64,000 nt of DNA from Voacanga thouarsii (lineage: Eukaryota; Streptophyta; Magnoliopsida; Gentianales; Apocynaceae). Shown here in pieces: positions 1 to 11,160 of the stretch. The translations under genes were made by a program, and so were the position numbers. The notes under the pieces were generated by a model. It had not been told where the DNA came from, made no database searches, and was given only the letters and a program-made list of their open reading frames with translations. Numbering within the stretch: position 1 is the stretch's first letter; every line of letters starts with the position of its first letter. Where the stretch lies: positions 2,046,001 through 2,110,000 of the forward strand of contig JANUWF010001491.1 of NCBI GenBank assembly GCA_026120185.1, given 5' to 3'.

Positions 1-1105
1 TCTAGCTTGATATTAAAATAACTAGAGTTTGGGAAATGGGTACTAATAAGTTGAAGGTTTAAATCTTGCTATAAATAAATTAGAGTTTATTCGATGAAGG
101 GTCCTATGACCTAGATGGAATTATTTAAAATACTAATCCATTAATAATTAGTTGTTGGAAAATAATTGGTAACTAAAATTAGTTGTAAGTAAATTTTAAT
201 AGGTTTTGATTGGAAGACAATAAATAAATTTTAATGGTATTTATTAATATATGAGTTACAAAATTAATTTTTTACCTATTATGAATTTTTATATAAAAAA
301 ACTTTATTCGATATTATTATTTTCTATATATTTTTATTTTATTTAATATATATATATTTTATTTCTTTAATAAAAGCCATTATTTATTTGACTAAAATAT
401 CATTATTTTTATATAATAGACCATATCCACATTTCCCTATGGTTTTCGAAATCACTAGAAGAAATTATAGTTTTAATCATTTTATTAATGAAATAAAATT
501 AGCTTAGGGACAACAAGTTTATGATCATATTTCTTATTGCTATCCATAATCAAGAACATACACTCTATATTAATCAACAAAACATCCATATCATGAATAA
601 AACATAGATCCAAATCTACCAAGACATGATCCAAACTCTACTAACATAAACATATTCATGGCTTTAGCAATCATACAAAATCACAAAACCCTATTCACCG
701 AAGGTGACATAATCTCTAACATGCTTGATCATTCATACTACTCACGGCATGAAGACCTGCAACAAACCCTAAAAATGCCATTCAATCAACTAAGGCAAAC
801 CATCTCATGCATCAATCTCATTTCCATCATACAAACACATTTATTCATGCTTCAATCTCAACTCCAACACAACAACACATGTTCAAACCCTAATCTTAAT
901 CCATCCCCTTCCAATATTATCCTAGGGACATGAATCTAGCATTTAAAGACAAGGTTGAAGAGACTTACCTGAAAGATGACAACGTTGAAGAAGTTTTGAA
1001 AGAATCCACTCGCGTGAACAGCTTGGTTCGTCCAAAGAAGAAGAAGGAAACATGGCCGTGGTTGAAGTAACCATTCGGCCGAGAGAGAATGAGAGAGAGA
1101 GTTCA

Positions 1106-1108
<3 letters not shown>

Positions 1109-1142
<34 letters not shown>

Positions 1143-1165
1143 TCATTAAGAGTTGGAGATAAGTG

Positions 1166-1203
<38 letters not shown>

Positions 1204-1229
1204 TCATTAAGAGTTGGAGATAAGTGAAG
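1109..1229. repeat. Tandem duplication of a TG-microsatellite unit
   Basis: Two adjacent units of about 60 bp each consist of a long TG run followed by the same 28-base tail (TATTCATTAAGAGTT...AAGTGAAG). The paralogous LTR at 13501-13630 carries the tail once, so the duplication arose in this copy. Confidence 0.85.
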
Positions 1230-2368
1230 ATGGAGATGATTGATCATGCTTACCTTGAAGGTGTTCTTGAGCCTTCAAGAAAATTCTGATTTTTTTTTTA
1301 TCCAAAAGTGAGACTTGGAGTTTTGTATTTGATGTTAAAAATTACAGTAGTGGTTTCAAGGGGTCGAGTAGAAGTGATATGTAGTTTTTGGAGAAGACTA
1401 GAGAGGTTTGGAGTGGTCTTAGGCGTGAGAATGCTAGTAGGTGTTCTTTGTGTTTTGGTCTTCTTGGTTTGGAGAAAATGGAGAGAATTTGGTTGAAGCT
1501 GGCCGAAATTCTATGCGAATAGGGTGGCTAAATTGTTTGAATGGTTTTTAGCAATTGGATTTTCAGATTTGAGAGGAAAAGAAAAGTTGGGTGTTTTAAA
1601 TCCAAAAAGAATATTTTAGAGAATCAATTTTGGAAACAAATATGGTAAGTAGATCTTTGATGGTGGAGAGCTTTTTGAAGCTTCAATGGCCGGCTGATTG
1701 GTTAGGGGTTTTGCTGGAATGAAAGCTGTTTGAGGGAGCTTAAGGGTGGCCAAAAGATGATGTGCAATGGTGAAGGGATTTTTTGGTTATTTGAGGGATA
1801 ATTCTATAGTAGTTTGCTGATTTATTTTGCTTGAATTATGGACTTCAATCAATGGTTTGATTGGAGTGATTCAGGGAGAGATTTTAGGACTGCCATGGGA
1901 TTGGTTTTTGAGCAGAATGCTGGGAAAGATGATGAAGCACAGTTCATGGTTGTTGAAGGGGAGTTTGTACAGAAAAATGGTAGAAGTTTCGGACAAGGCT
2001 GAAGAAGAAGCAAAGCAGGAAAATCCTGAACAAATTTTCGCAAGTTTGCTGGAAATTTCTGCGCAGATTTTGCTGCCATTTTCCATTCAGTTTGTAGAAG
2101 ATTGGAAGGGCCATTGGAGGGTCCTTTAAGGCTGGTTTCCAGCCTCCTTTATGGAGAAAAAATAAGTTTGAGTTGCTAGATGGAAAACTAGAAGAAACAG
2201 CTTGGTGTTTAGCTCACCAAAGCTACGAAAACTGACCAGAAAATTTCCTGGTTTGCACAGTTTTTGTGCAGCTCGGTTTTGGCTGGGATTTTCAGTCTTC
2301 AAGCTGAGTAAATTGATCATTGTTCTGGAAGAATTTGAGAGGGAGAGATGGCTGAAATTTTTGGCACT

Positions 2369-2373
2369 TGGAT
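2369..2373. repeat. TSD TGGAT, left copy (right copy 6685-6689)
   Basis: The five bases directly before TGTAAC at 2374 equal the five bases directly after TTTCACA at 6684. Confidence 0.9.
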
Positions 2374-5300
2374 TGTAACACCCCGAAGCCTAGGCCCGCC
2401 AGGGCCGGGGATGTCGCCCCGTCCAAAGGACAAGGGGTCTTTATAACTAGGTCACACAAACAAATTGCGGAATAAAAATAATATTTTACTTAAAAATTTA
2501 TTACAGCCCAAAATACTCCAAGAGTAAATCCATGAAATTCCAAAAAAAAAAAATCATAAATAAAAAAAAATTATCCACTCTCGTCTCCCCAAAGCAATAC
2601 ATAAAATCAAATACACATTCTCTTCAAAAGCATATATTACTAGCCACTCAACTCCACAGCAGGAGCATCCTGAAATCATGATAAAAATGTGATGAGATAG
2701 AAATCTCAGTAAGTCCGTGTGTGCTTTGGGTGTTTAGTGAAATCAGTTCATGGATGCAATGTGTGAAACTTTAATATGAGAAACATTGGCAAGCAATAAA
2801 CTTTAGCCAAAAGCAAGAGTGGCGTTTTGGCTTATCTAGCTGTACATAAGTAATGAAATCAACCACTCGAAAGAAAGGGATATGGGTTACCACACGTTGG
2901 GCCCCATAACCGGTCAAAATGCCGACATTTTGTGCAGACTGACAAAAGTAGGTGATTGGCCTACTGGGCAAGATACTCCTCCTTCTCTATACCCAAACAA
3001 CAACCGGGTGTCCATTCCGGCAAAACACAGTCACTTGACTGAAAACAAACTGCTTGCTCGGACCGGCACGACTCATTGGACTGACATCTTATCTGGGAAG
3101 GACTCACCTCTCAGAGGTGGCCACCTGTTGAGAAACTTACCCTAACCTTTCAAAGACTAGTCCTAGTAGTCCACCTCTATTGAGTACTCAAAGACGGTTC
3201 CCACTTGGGATAAAATGAACAAAGCATTGCTCTTCATGGAAATAGGAATCTGAGGGTTTCCAAAGTTTTGGGAGAAATCAGTTTTAGAATAAGTTTTAAG
3301 TTTGGAAAATCTGCTCAGTAACTTTCAAATAATTTAAGTGTTGGAAATAATAACAAATTCAACCCTCAATTGCCTTCAAATAAACGAGTGTCCATACACT
3401 CCATATTTAGCTTGCCATAAGGAAAACATTTCACTTCGATAGGTTTTATGAAGGAGCTTACCTGATTCTTGCTCACAACAACAAGGTCTCAAACAACTAA
3501 CCTAACCCCACATGGGTAAATACAAATCTTAATCAGATTCAAGCTACAATCCACTTCCTCAATTTTAAATCAACTTAATTCACTACTACCATGATCCTAG
3601 TGTTTCAAGCTTTAAGGCAAAATAATCAATAAGTAGGTTTATAAGCTAAGTTTAATTTGTTATTTAAAATAATTAATGGTTTGGGAAATAAATTCTAATA
3701 AGTTGAAAGTTTACATCTTGTTAAGAAAAATCTAGAGTTTATTTGATCAAGAGTCATAGGAGGTACTAGGTAAAATAGTGATTTAATGATAGTCTAGTTG
3801 TTAGAAAATAATTGATAGCTAGAACTAGTGAAGATTAAATTTAATGAGTCTTGTTTGGAAAATAATAAGTAAATCCTTAAGGGGTTTTGATTTAATAATC
3901 ATTTTACTAATTATAATTATTTCCATGAAAGGCTTTAATAATATTTATTCATTTTATTTTCTAGCAAAATTATTATTTATTTGACTAAAATATCATTTTT
4001 ATATATAATAATTCCAAATCTACCCTTCCTAGGGTTTTTTTCGAAATTTACTAGCAAAAATTATTATTGAATATTTTATTCATGAACTAAAATTAGCTTA
4101 GGGACAACTAGATCATGATCAAGATTCTATGGCCATCCACAATCAATAACATACACAATCCTTCGATTCATCAAATCATCCAAATCTTGCATCTAGGCAT
4201 AGATCCAAATTTATTAAGACATGATTTAACCTTTACTAGCATAAACATGATCGTGGCTTCAATAATCTAATCATGCATATAACTCCTATTCACCAAAGGT
4301 GACATAATCTCTAGCATGCTTCATCACAAATACTACCGATGACATGCATCAACCTCAAATCATCATATAATCATCCAAGATAATCCATCCATGCATAAAT
4401 CCCTTCTCCTTCATATTCATACATACATTCATGCTTCAATCTCAACAATATATTTATATATACTTAAATCCTACCACCATCAACCTACTAACAATATCAT
4501 CCTAGAGACATGATTCTAGAGTTTAAAAAGAAGATTGAAGGTACTTACTTGATTGATGAATGTCTTGAAGGAGTTTGGAATAGATCTCAACTCCTAGATA
4601 GCTAACCTTGTCCAAGAGAGATGGCGAGAGCAAGATTATGGAAGGAGAAGTCATCCGGCCAAGGGTGAGAGATTTCGGCCATGAGAGAGAGAGAGAGAGG
4701 GGGGGGAGAGAGAGAGAGAGAGAAGAAGAAGAAGAAGAAGAGATCACTAGTATGCTTATTCATATAGGTTTTCATTAGAGATCAAGTTTGGAGAAGACGA
4801 AGTTGTTAGAATAAGTTTATCTTGAAGATGTTCTTGACCTTCACAAAAATTTCTGGTTTTGATCCAAAGTAGCAAGATGATTTGTGGAGTTTGATGTTAA
4901 TAATGGTGTTGATGGATTCACAGCAAAGAGCAGATCAAATTTGGAGATTTTCGTGAGGGTTTGAAGTGGTTTGAAGGTGTATTAGGTGAAAGAAGGTAGT
5001 AGGTGTTCTTGGTGTAGTGTGTGAGTTCTTGATGGTTGAAGAAAATCGAGAGAGAGAGAGAAGAGGAGGCTGCCGAATTTCTATGAGGGATAGGGCTGGC
5101 CGATTTTTAGTAGGGTTTGGGAAGCTGTTTCTCTGATTTGAAAGGGAAAAAGAAAGGTTAGTTGTTACAATCCTTGAAGAATATTTTTAGGAAGAGAATT
5201 TGGAAACTAGATATTCTAAGAATATCTTGATTTTTCTGGACAGCTTTGAAGTCTCCTATGGCTGACTGTTGGAGTGATTTTTCTGAGGGATTAAAGCTGG

Positions 5301-6684
5301 TTCAAGGTGGCTTATGGTGGTCGAAATTAAGGTGCACAATGATGGAGAAGAAGTCTGGTCAATTTAGCAAGATATCATGGAAGGTTGCTAAATAAGATGG
5401 CTGAAATTTTGGAAAGTAATCAAGCTAAATTGCAGGGATTTGTTGGAGAGATTTTCGGACAGCCATTGCTGCCTTTCGTCCAGAAGTTTGAAGGAAACAA
5501 TGGAGCTCTGTTAATGGTGGTTTAAGGAAGGTTTTGACAGAAGTAGGTTGACATTTTTGGCTGGAGGAGAAATGGAAAGCAAGCTGGAAAATTCCTGCAC
5601 AACAATTTTCGCTGCACGGGAAATTTTCTGGCAGAATTTCGTCCGCCTCTTCCAGCTGAGATGCAGCGAGTTTGAAGAGGGGTTTCAGGGGTATTAAAGG
5701 CTGGTTTCCATCCTTCTTCATGGAGGAAAAACATGGCAAAGGTGCTGCACAAAATATGGAAGAAAACAGCTTGGTTTTAAGCCTCCAAGGTAGCGATTTG
5801 CTCAGAATTTTTCACTGGTTTGTACAGCTCTTGAGCAGTCCGAAAATGGCAGAAATAATTCATGTTTCAAGCTGATCTTAAGGCCATTTTTCTGGTAGCA
5901 TTTGGAAGGAAATGTTAGCTAAGAAGTTCGACATTTTGAAGGTACACAAGCTGGAAAATTTCAACTCATTCCAAGAAGGAAGGTGAACTAGCTATAGAGT
6001 GAAATTTCAGCAAGCTTTCTAGAGGGATTTTTCCTCTTGGAATTTCCCACAATTCATCCACATTTTCCAGACCATGAGAAGCCTTTTACTAGGACATTTT
6101 GATCCTAAAAGACCTCAGCCCTCTACTGAATTTTCTGGAAAGGAAAAGGGTAGAACACCTTGATCAAACTAAGGAGTTGAAAATTTAAGAAAAACCAAAG
6201 CTCAAGGGAACAAGAATTCCCTTTGGGAATTTCGAGTAGGCAAAGGAGTGGAATGAGAATACTCCTAACATGACTCTCCTAGGACATCATCACCACATTG
6301 ATCTAGGCCCTTAAGGCCGAAACCAACTCCCCCCAAGCAAAAATAAAATTTAATCTAGCTAAAGCTTCTATGATGGAATTTGAAATCTAGACTTCAATAA
6401 TTAATTCTAAGGCTCTAACCACTACACCACAACAACTCTTGTTGCTATTCCCACTAGAAAAATTATTTTCTATTCAATCCACAATCTATCTCCCTATTTT
6501 CACCTCGGGCAAAAATTACCATTTTGCCCCTCTCACACAATACTCACCAACAAGACTTCAAAACAATAAAACTCAAATCCAAAACACATAGAAATCATAT
6601 GAAAATGTATTTAATTCATGGAGTAAAGCATGATATGCATCCCAACCCTCTTACTCTAAGGTCGGTTTTGACTGGGGTTTCACA
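2374..6684 (-). mobile_element. Solo LTR of a chromovirus (4311 bp) with perfect TSD
   Basis: It begins TGTAACACCCC and ends GGGGTTTCACA on the plus strand, so in its own sense it starts TGTGAAACCCC. It is flanked by TGGAT at 2369-2373 and again at 6685-6689, the 5-bp TSD expected of an LTR retrotransposon. No internal region is present, so it is the product of LTR-LTR recombination. The flanking sequences 1-2373 and 6685-7430 join to make one LTR, which confirms the insertion. A GA/GAA microsatellite lies at about 4684-4741. No credible gene is inside. Confidence 0.92.
4684..4741. repeat. GA / GAA microsatellite inside the solo LTR
   Basis: GA repeats broken by a G run, followed by GAA repeats. 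It lies at the same LTR position as the TG repeats at 1109-1200 and the TATG repeats at 13541-13602. Confidence 0.9.
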
Positions 6685-7430
6685 TGGATTGATCAAGAGG
6701 CTAGACAAATTTTAGTTTTCAACATGAAGAAAATGAACAAAACTAGGTTGGAGTTTTGAACGTTCAACCATGGAGATTAATTCTCTTGGGAACCTTCCAA
6801 AACTCCTCCCCATTTTTGGCCATCAAGATGACTCATTTGGACATTTTGAAGCCTTCATATCATACAAATTTGCTGGAATTTTTCTGGAATAGAATTGGCT
6901 TGGATAAATTAATCAACCTAATTGATTAAGAATTAAGGAAAGCTAGAGATCAAGAAGGGTATGAATCCCTTAGGAATTTTTGTACGGCACAAGAGTAGCA
7001 TTTGGACATTCCTATCATGTCTTCCTTAGAACAACACTCCTACTCTTCCCTAAATCATGCAAGGCCGAAATATAGCCTTCCCAAGAAAAAATAAAATTTA
7101 ATCATGCTAAAACTCCAATGACAGAATTTGAACCCAAGACCTCAAGAATGAAATCCAAAGCTCTAACCACTAAACCACAATAACTCTGGTTCTTATTTTA
7201 TCTCCCAAATATTTTTCCTATTTAATTCTCAAGCTATCTCCCTATTTTCACCTCATGCAAAAATTACCATTTTGCCATTCTTAGTCAATAAACACTATTA
7301 AGCCATCTACTCTACAAATCACATATCTAAGCACATAAAATCATACAAAAATATATTTATCTCTGCAAGAAAATATGATATGCATCCCGACCCCCTTATA
7401 TCTAAGGTTGGTTTTAGCTGGGGTTTCACA
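6685..7430 (-). repeat. Right part of G1 3' LTR
   Basis: This is the remaining end of the LTR that begins left of the window, starting with the second TGGAT copy and ending GGGGTTTCACA at 7430. It resembles the last 750 bp of the solo LTR just to its left (compare about 6290-6684 with 7040-7430), so the two look like a tandem duplication until the TSD is noticed. Confidence 0.88.
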
Positions 7431-7446
7431 TCCTCCCCTCCTTAGA
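7431..7446 (-). other. Polypurine tract of G1
   Basis: The minus strand reads TCTAAGGAGGGGAGGA directly before the LTR start TGTGAAACCCC. This is the plus-strand priming site of the element and fixes its orientation and 3' LTR boundary. Confidence 0.8.
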
Positions 7447-10260
7447 AAAATTTCGTCCGACCTTCAGGCATACCTCTATTTCAGATCGGGATACTTCCGC
7501 TTAACCTATTCTTCTGATTCCCATGTGGCATCTCACGTGCCATGATGCTCCCACTAAACTTTTACCATCAGTATTTGCTTGTTGCGGAGATTCTTGATAC
7601 GCGGTCCAATATTCGCACGGGGCTTCTCCACATAGCTCAGATCGGGTTGCAATACCAACGACTCATTATTCAGGACATGACCAAGATCGACATTATACTT
7701 CTTCAGTTATAACACATGAAATACATCATGAATTCCCATCAATCCATCTGGCAAGTCCAATCGGTATGCTACCAGTCCAATCATTTCGTTTATCGGGAAC
7801 GGTCCCAAATACCTCAGATTCAGCTTTCCACCCTTTGGATGCTTCAAGATTCCCCTATTTGGCCTCAATCTCAGAAATATGCTGTCCCTGACTTGAAACT
7901 CTAATTCTCTCCGCCGGTTGTCTGCATAGCTTTTCTGATGGCTCTGAGCTGCCTTCAACCTCTCCCTGATCAACTTTACTTTGTCTAGCATTTCTTGAAC
8001 ACAGACTTCTCCGGTTCTTCTTACATGACCATCTTCTGACCAACTCTAGTAGAGCAGTACTTGATACTTGAGACCATACAAAGCCTCATACGTTGCCATC
8101 CCAATTGAAGGTTGATAACTATTATTATACGATAACTCTGCATACGGTACACACTCAATCCACTTATCCCCGAAATCTAAAACATAGGCTCTCAGCATAT
8201 CTTACAATATCTGTATAACTCTTTCTAACTGCCCATCGGTCTGCAGATGTGTCGTCGTACTAAACTTCAGACTCGACCCCATTGATTCCTAAAACTTACC
8301 CCCAACATGAGACGTAAACCACGGGTCTCAGTCTGACACAATACTTGAAGGTACTCCATGCAGTCAGACTATTTCCCGCACATAAGTCTGAGCCAGCTTC
8401 TCCATAGAGTCTCCTACATTCACTGGTATGAAATGGGCCGATTTGGTCAGTCGATCCACCACTACCGATATGGCATCCTTCTAGGTCCTTGACATAGGGA
8501 GTCCGATGACAAAATCCATGGTCACTTCCTCCCACTTCCACTCAGGTACTGGTAATGGTTACAACAGTCCCGCTGACTTTTTGTGCTCTACTTTGACTTT
8601 CTGACAAGTGAAACAAGTCGAGACATAATTGACCACATCCCGCTTCTGTCCAGGCCACCAATAGGCCCTTTTCAGATCCTGGTACGTCTTGACTTCCCCC
8701 AGATGAATGGCATACTTGCACTAGTGCGCTTCTTCCAAAATTTTATCCTTTAGTTGATACTTTCCGGGTACACACAGCTGATCTCTGAAATGCAAAACTC
8801 CCGCCTCATCTTGTCGAAATTCACTGCCTGGCTGTTTAAGCTCCTTGTCCTTGAAAAGCTGAAACTCTGCGTTGCTTTGTTAAGCTTCCACGATTTCCCA
8901 TCTTCGATCTGAAACTAACTTTAGGTTTCTAACAACGATTCTCTTCTCTTGCACTTCCACCATTCTGTCCAACACTTCCTAAACCACTTGAATTTCCTAC
9001 ACTCTTAGCCTGTCCATACCAACTTTTCTGCTCAGGGCATCAGCTACAACGTTGGCGTTCCCGAGATGGTACATGATTGGACAACGGTACAGCTAAAAAA
9101 ATTCCATCCATCTTTGTTACCTTAAATTCTGATCCTTCTGAGTGAAGATGTACTTCAAACTCTTGTGGTCGGTGAACACTTCATATTCAGCTTCGTACAA
9201 GTAGTGTTGCCATTTCTTTAGGGCGAACACAATGGCTGGTAGCACCAGATCGTGCGTAGGGTAGTTGACTTCATGAGGTCTCAACTTCCGAGAAGCTTAA
9301 GCGATCACTTTCCGGTCTGACATCAATACTGCTCGCAATCCTTCTTTTGCGGCATCGGTATACAACGCGTAAGGCTTATCTTCCTCTGGCAGGCTCAATA
9401 CAAACGCTATCATCAGTCTTCGCTTCAATTCTTGGAAACTCTTCTCGCATTTTTCACTCCACACAAATGGAACATCTTTTCTAAATAGTCGGGTCATAGG
9501 TAATACGAGCGTTGAGAACCCTTTGATGAACCTCCTATAGTAACCAGCCAATCCCAAGAAACTTTGAATCTCGGTGATGTTCTCTGGTTGCTTCCAGTCT
9601 GACACTACTTCAGCCTTTGCTGGATCTACCTTGATTCCCTCCTTGGTCACCACATGGCTAAGAAATGCTACACTGTCCAGTCAGAATTCATACTTGCTAA
9701 ACTTGGCGAATAGCTTGTGTTCCCGTAGCCTCTCCAATACGAGCTTCAGATGCTCTGCAGGCTCCTCTAGACTCTTGGAGTAAATCAGAATGTTGTCAAT
9801 GAAGACCACCACGAACTTGTCCAGATAGGATCGGAACACTCAATGCATGAAGTCCATGAATACTGCTGGAGCATTGGTCACCCCGAACGGCATTACCACA
9901 AACTCATAATTCCCATATCTAGTGTTAAAGGCTATTTTGGGGGTATCCTCCACATTTATTCACACTTGGTAGTACCCTTGCCTAAGGTCCAATTTGGAGT
10001 AGCAACAGGATCCATGGAACTGGTCGAACAGCTCATCAATCAGCGGTAAAGGATACTTGTTCTTGATCGTCAGATTATTCAAGCCCCGATAGTCGATACA
10101 TAGCCTCAAAGTCCCATCCTTCTTCTTCGCAAATAGTATGGGTGCTCCCCAGGGTGACGTGCTAGGTCTATTGTAGCCTTGCTTCACTAACTCTTTTAAC
10201 TGCTTCTTCAGCTATTTCAGCTCTGCCAATGCCATCCGATATGGAGTTCGGGATACTGGT
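7447..10260 (-). pseudogene. G1 pol: RT - RNase H - integrase - chromodomain, decayed
   Basis: Minus-strand polyprotein for reverse transcription and integration, broken by many stops and frameshifts. RT lies at about 10190-9660, with [19 protein letters not shown] and an active-site box that reads FIDN (9803-9792), not the usual FIDD. RNase H starts near 9360 with LYTDAAKEG. The integrase core is at about 8400-8110, with the VSD.DPWF aspartate and the QLERVIQ glutamate still present. The integrase tail is at 7991-7707 (LRYLGPFPINEMIG, then GIHDVFHVL). A chromodomain at about 7560-7450 (WEHHGT.DATWESEE) contains three stop codons. Chromodomains of this group are thought to steer integration to marked chromatin. 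The gag-protease part is absent upstream. Confidence 0.88.
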
Positions 10261-10597
10261 TCCACTCATCGGTATCCTTCAGAGTGCACTGGTCCTTCGG
10301 CTTGTTTATCACATAAGCTAAGCATCCTTGACATCCCTATTGAATGCTTGCCCAATTTTACCTCCAATAGGTTTTTCTGACCCCATTTCCAAATCTGGCC
10401 CATTTTTTTTCCCCTACTTGTGCACAGGTTTTTTGTGTAAAGAATTGCATAAAAATGTTTCAAACCATAGAGTACTCCAAGTACTCTTATTTGCATAAAT
10501 TTGAAATTAAAGTAGTAAACAGAAAGGAAATACTTAACATGGAAGTTCATGGAAAGCAGAAAATAAACACTCTGGATCCTAACAGCTCTTAGCCCCT
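10261..10597 (-). other. Remnant between pol and leader of G1
   Basis: Positions 10261-10345 still resemble the protease-RT linker of G2 (compare 28030-28200), with a deletion of roughly 90 bases. From about 10345 to 10597 there is AT-rich leader-like sequence without a recognisable domain. The minus-strand ORF 10550-10266 covers this stretch, and only its C-terminal end matches the polyprotein, so I do not call it a gene. Confidence 0.5.
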
Positions 10598-11041
10598 CTA
10601 GTCCTCATCAAAATCTTCAAGGTCGGCCTCATATAACCATCCCATAAAATTCTTAGAGAAGTCTACCCCAACCCCACTGGCAAACCCCTCAATTGGCTCC
10701 TTCCTGAGTAGCCTAGAACTCTTCCCGGGCTCAACTCGGCTGGGAAGAGGAACGAAAGAAGGCCTAGGTAGAGATTTATAATCTATCTCTCTCGGGTCAT
10801 CGCTATCTATTGATAAATCCACTACAAGACTAGGAGGGTAGGGAGCATGCTCCACGGCTATCACCCCATCTTCACTATCAGAACTTATATCTATCATTGG
10901 GATTGGATGTGGCTCATGGATCGGGACCTCATCATCACTGCTATCTTCCAACAGAATAACTGGCTAAGTAGCAGGCTGAGGTACTGGAAGGTCTTCTGGG
11001 TAGATAGGTATAGGAGGATGCCATTGCTGCCCCTTCCTCAT
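10598..11041 (-). pseudogene. Acidic serine/aspartate-rich leader ORF of G1, unrecognised
   Basis: An ORF starts at ATG 11041 (MRKGQQWHPPIPIYPED), has one in-frame TAG about 26 codons in (CAG to TAG is the simplest origin), then stays open for about 120 codons to the stop at 10598. The protein is acidic, with repeats of the type ISSDSED, IDSDD and DSSDDE, proline-rich linkers and the end DLEDFDED. It lies about 120 bp downstream of the primer site, where gag would start. I see no zinc knuckle, catalytic motif or membrane segment. It could be the N-terminal part of gag or an extra 5' ORF of this lineage. Function unknown. Confidence 0.5.
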
Positions 11042-11146
11042 GGTTCTAAGTATTCTAACCATCCTACAGCATAAAAAAGATAGATTAGATAAGGATTTGA
11101 ACTTAAATAAATAGAACATATACTATCAATATTGGCCTAAACCTAG

Positions 11147-11158
11147 GTTTTGATACAA
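11147..11158 (-). other. Primer binding site of G1, degenerate initiator-Met
   Basis: The minus strand reads TTGTATCAAAAC right after the LTR end. The standard initiator tRNA-Met site is TGGTATCAGAGC, so 9 of 12 bases agree. This marks 11161 as the inner edge of G1's 5' LTR. Confidence 0.7.
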
Positions 11159-11160
11159 CT

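Larger units (their letters stand above)
1..2373 (-). repeat. Left part of G1 3' LTR, interrupted at 2373
   Basis: Positions 1-1490 align almost base for base with 12403-13855 of the downstream LTR. The sequence therefore starts about 1.24 kb inside the LTR, and the TGTAACACCCC terminus lies left of the window. The LTR resumes at 6685 after the solo-LTR insertion and ends with GGGGTTTCACA at 7430. It contains GA and TG microsatellites but no gene. The 91-codon ORF at 658-933 is antisense LTR sequence. Confidence 0.85.

Noticed and set aside
658..933. A 91-codon ORF conserved at 658-933 and 13057-13332
   Set aside because: Both lie in the same part of two nearly identical LTR copies, antisense to the element. 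The equivalent parts of the more distant LTRs (about 4255 and 31120) are not open. Conservation reflects LTR identity, not a protein.
943..1146. His-Thr repeat ORFs at 943-1146 and 13342-13647
   Set aside because: Products of TG and TATG microsatellites in LTRs.
1827..2129. 100-codon plus-strand ORF in the LTR
   Set aside because: No protein-like features, not conserved in the other LTRs, antisense to the element.
2374..7430. A single 5-kb LTR for G1
   Set aside because: A second LTR end at 6684 and a perfect TGGAT TSD show that it is a 4311-bp solo LTR inserted in another LTR.
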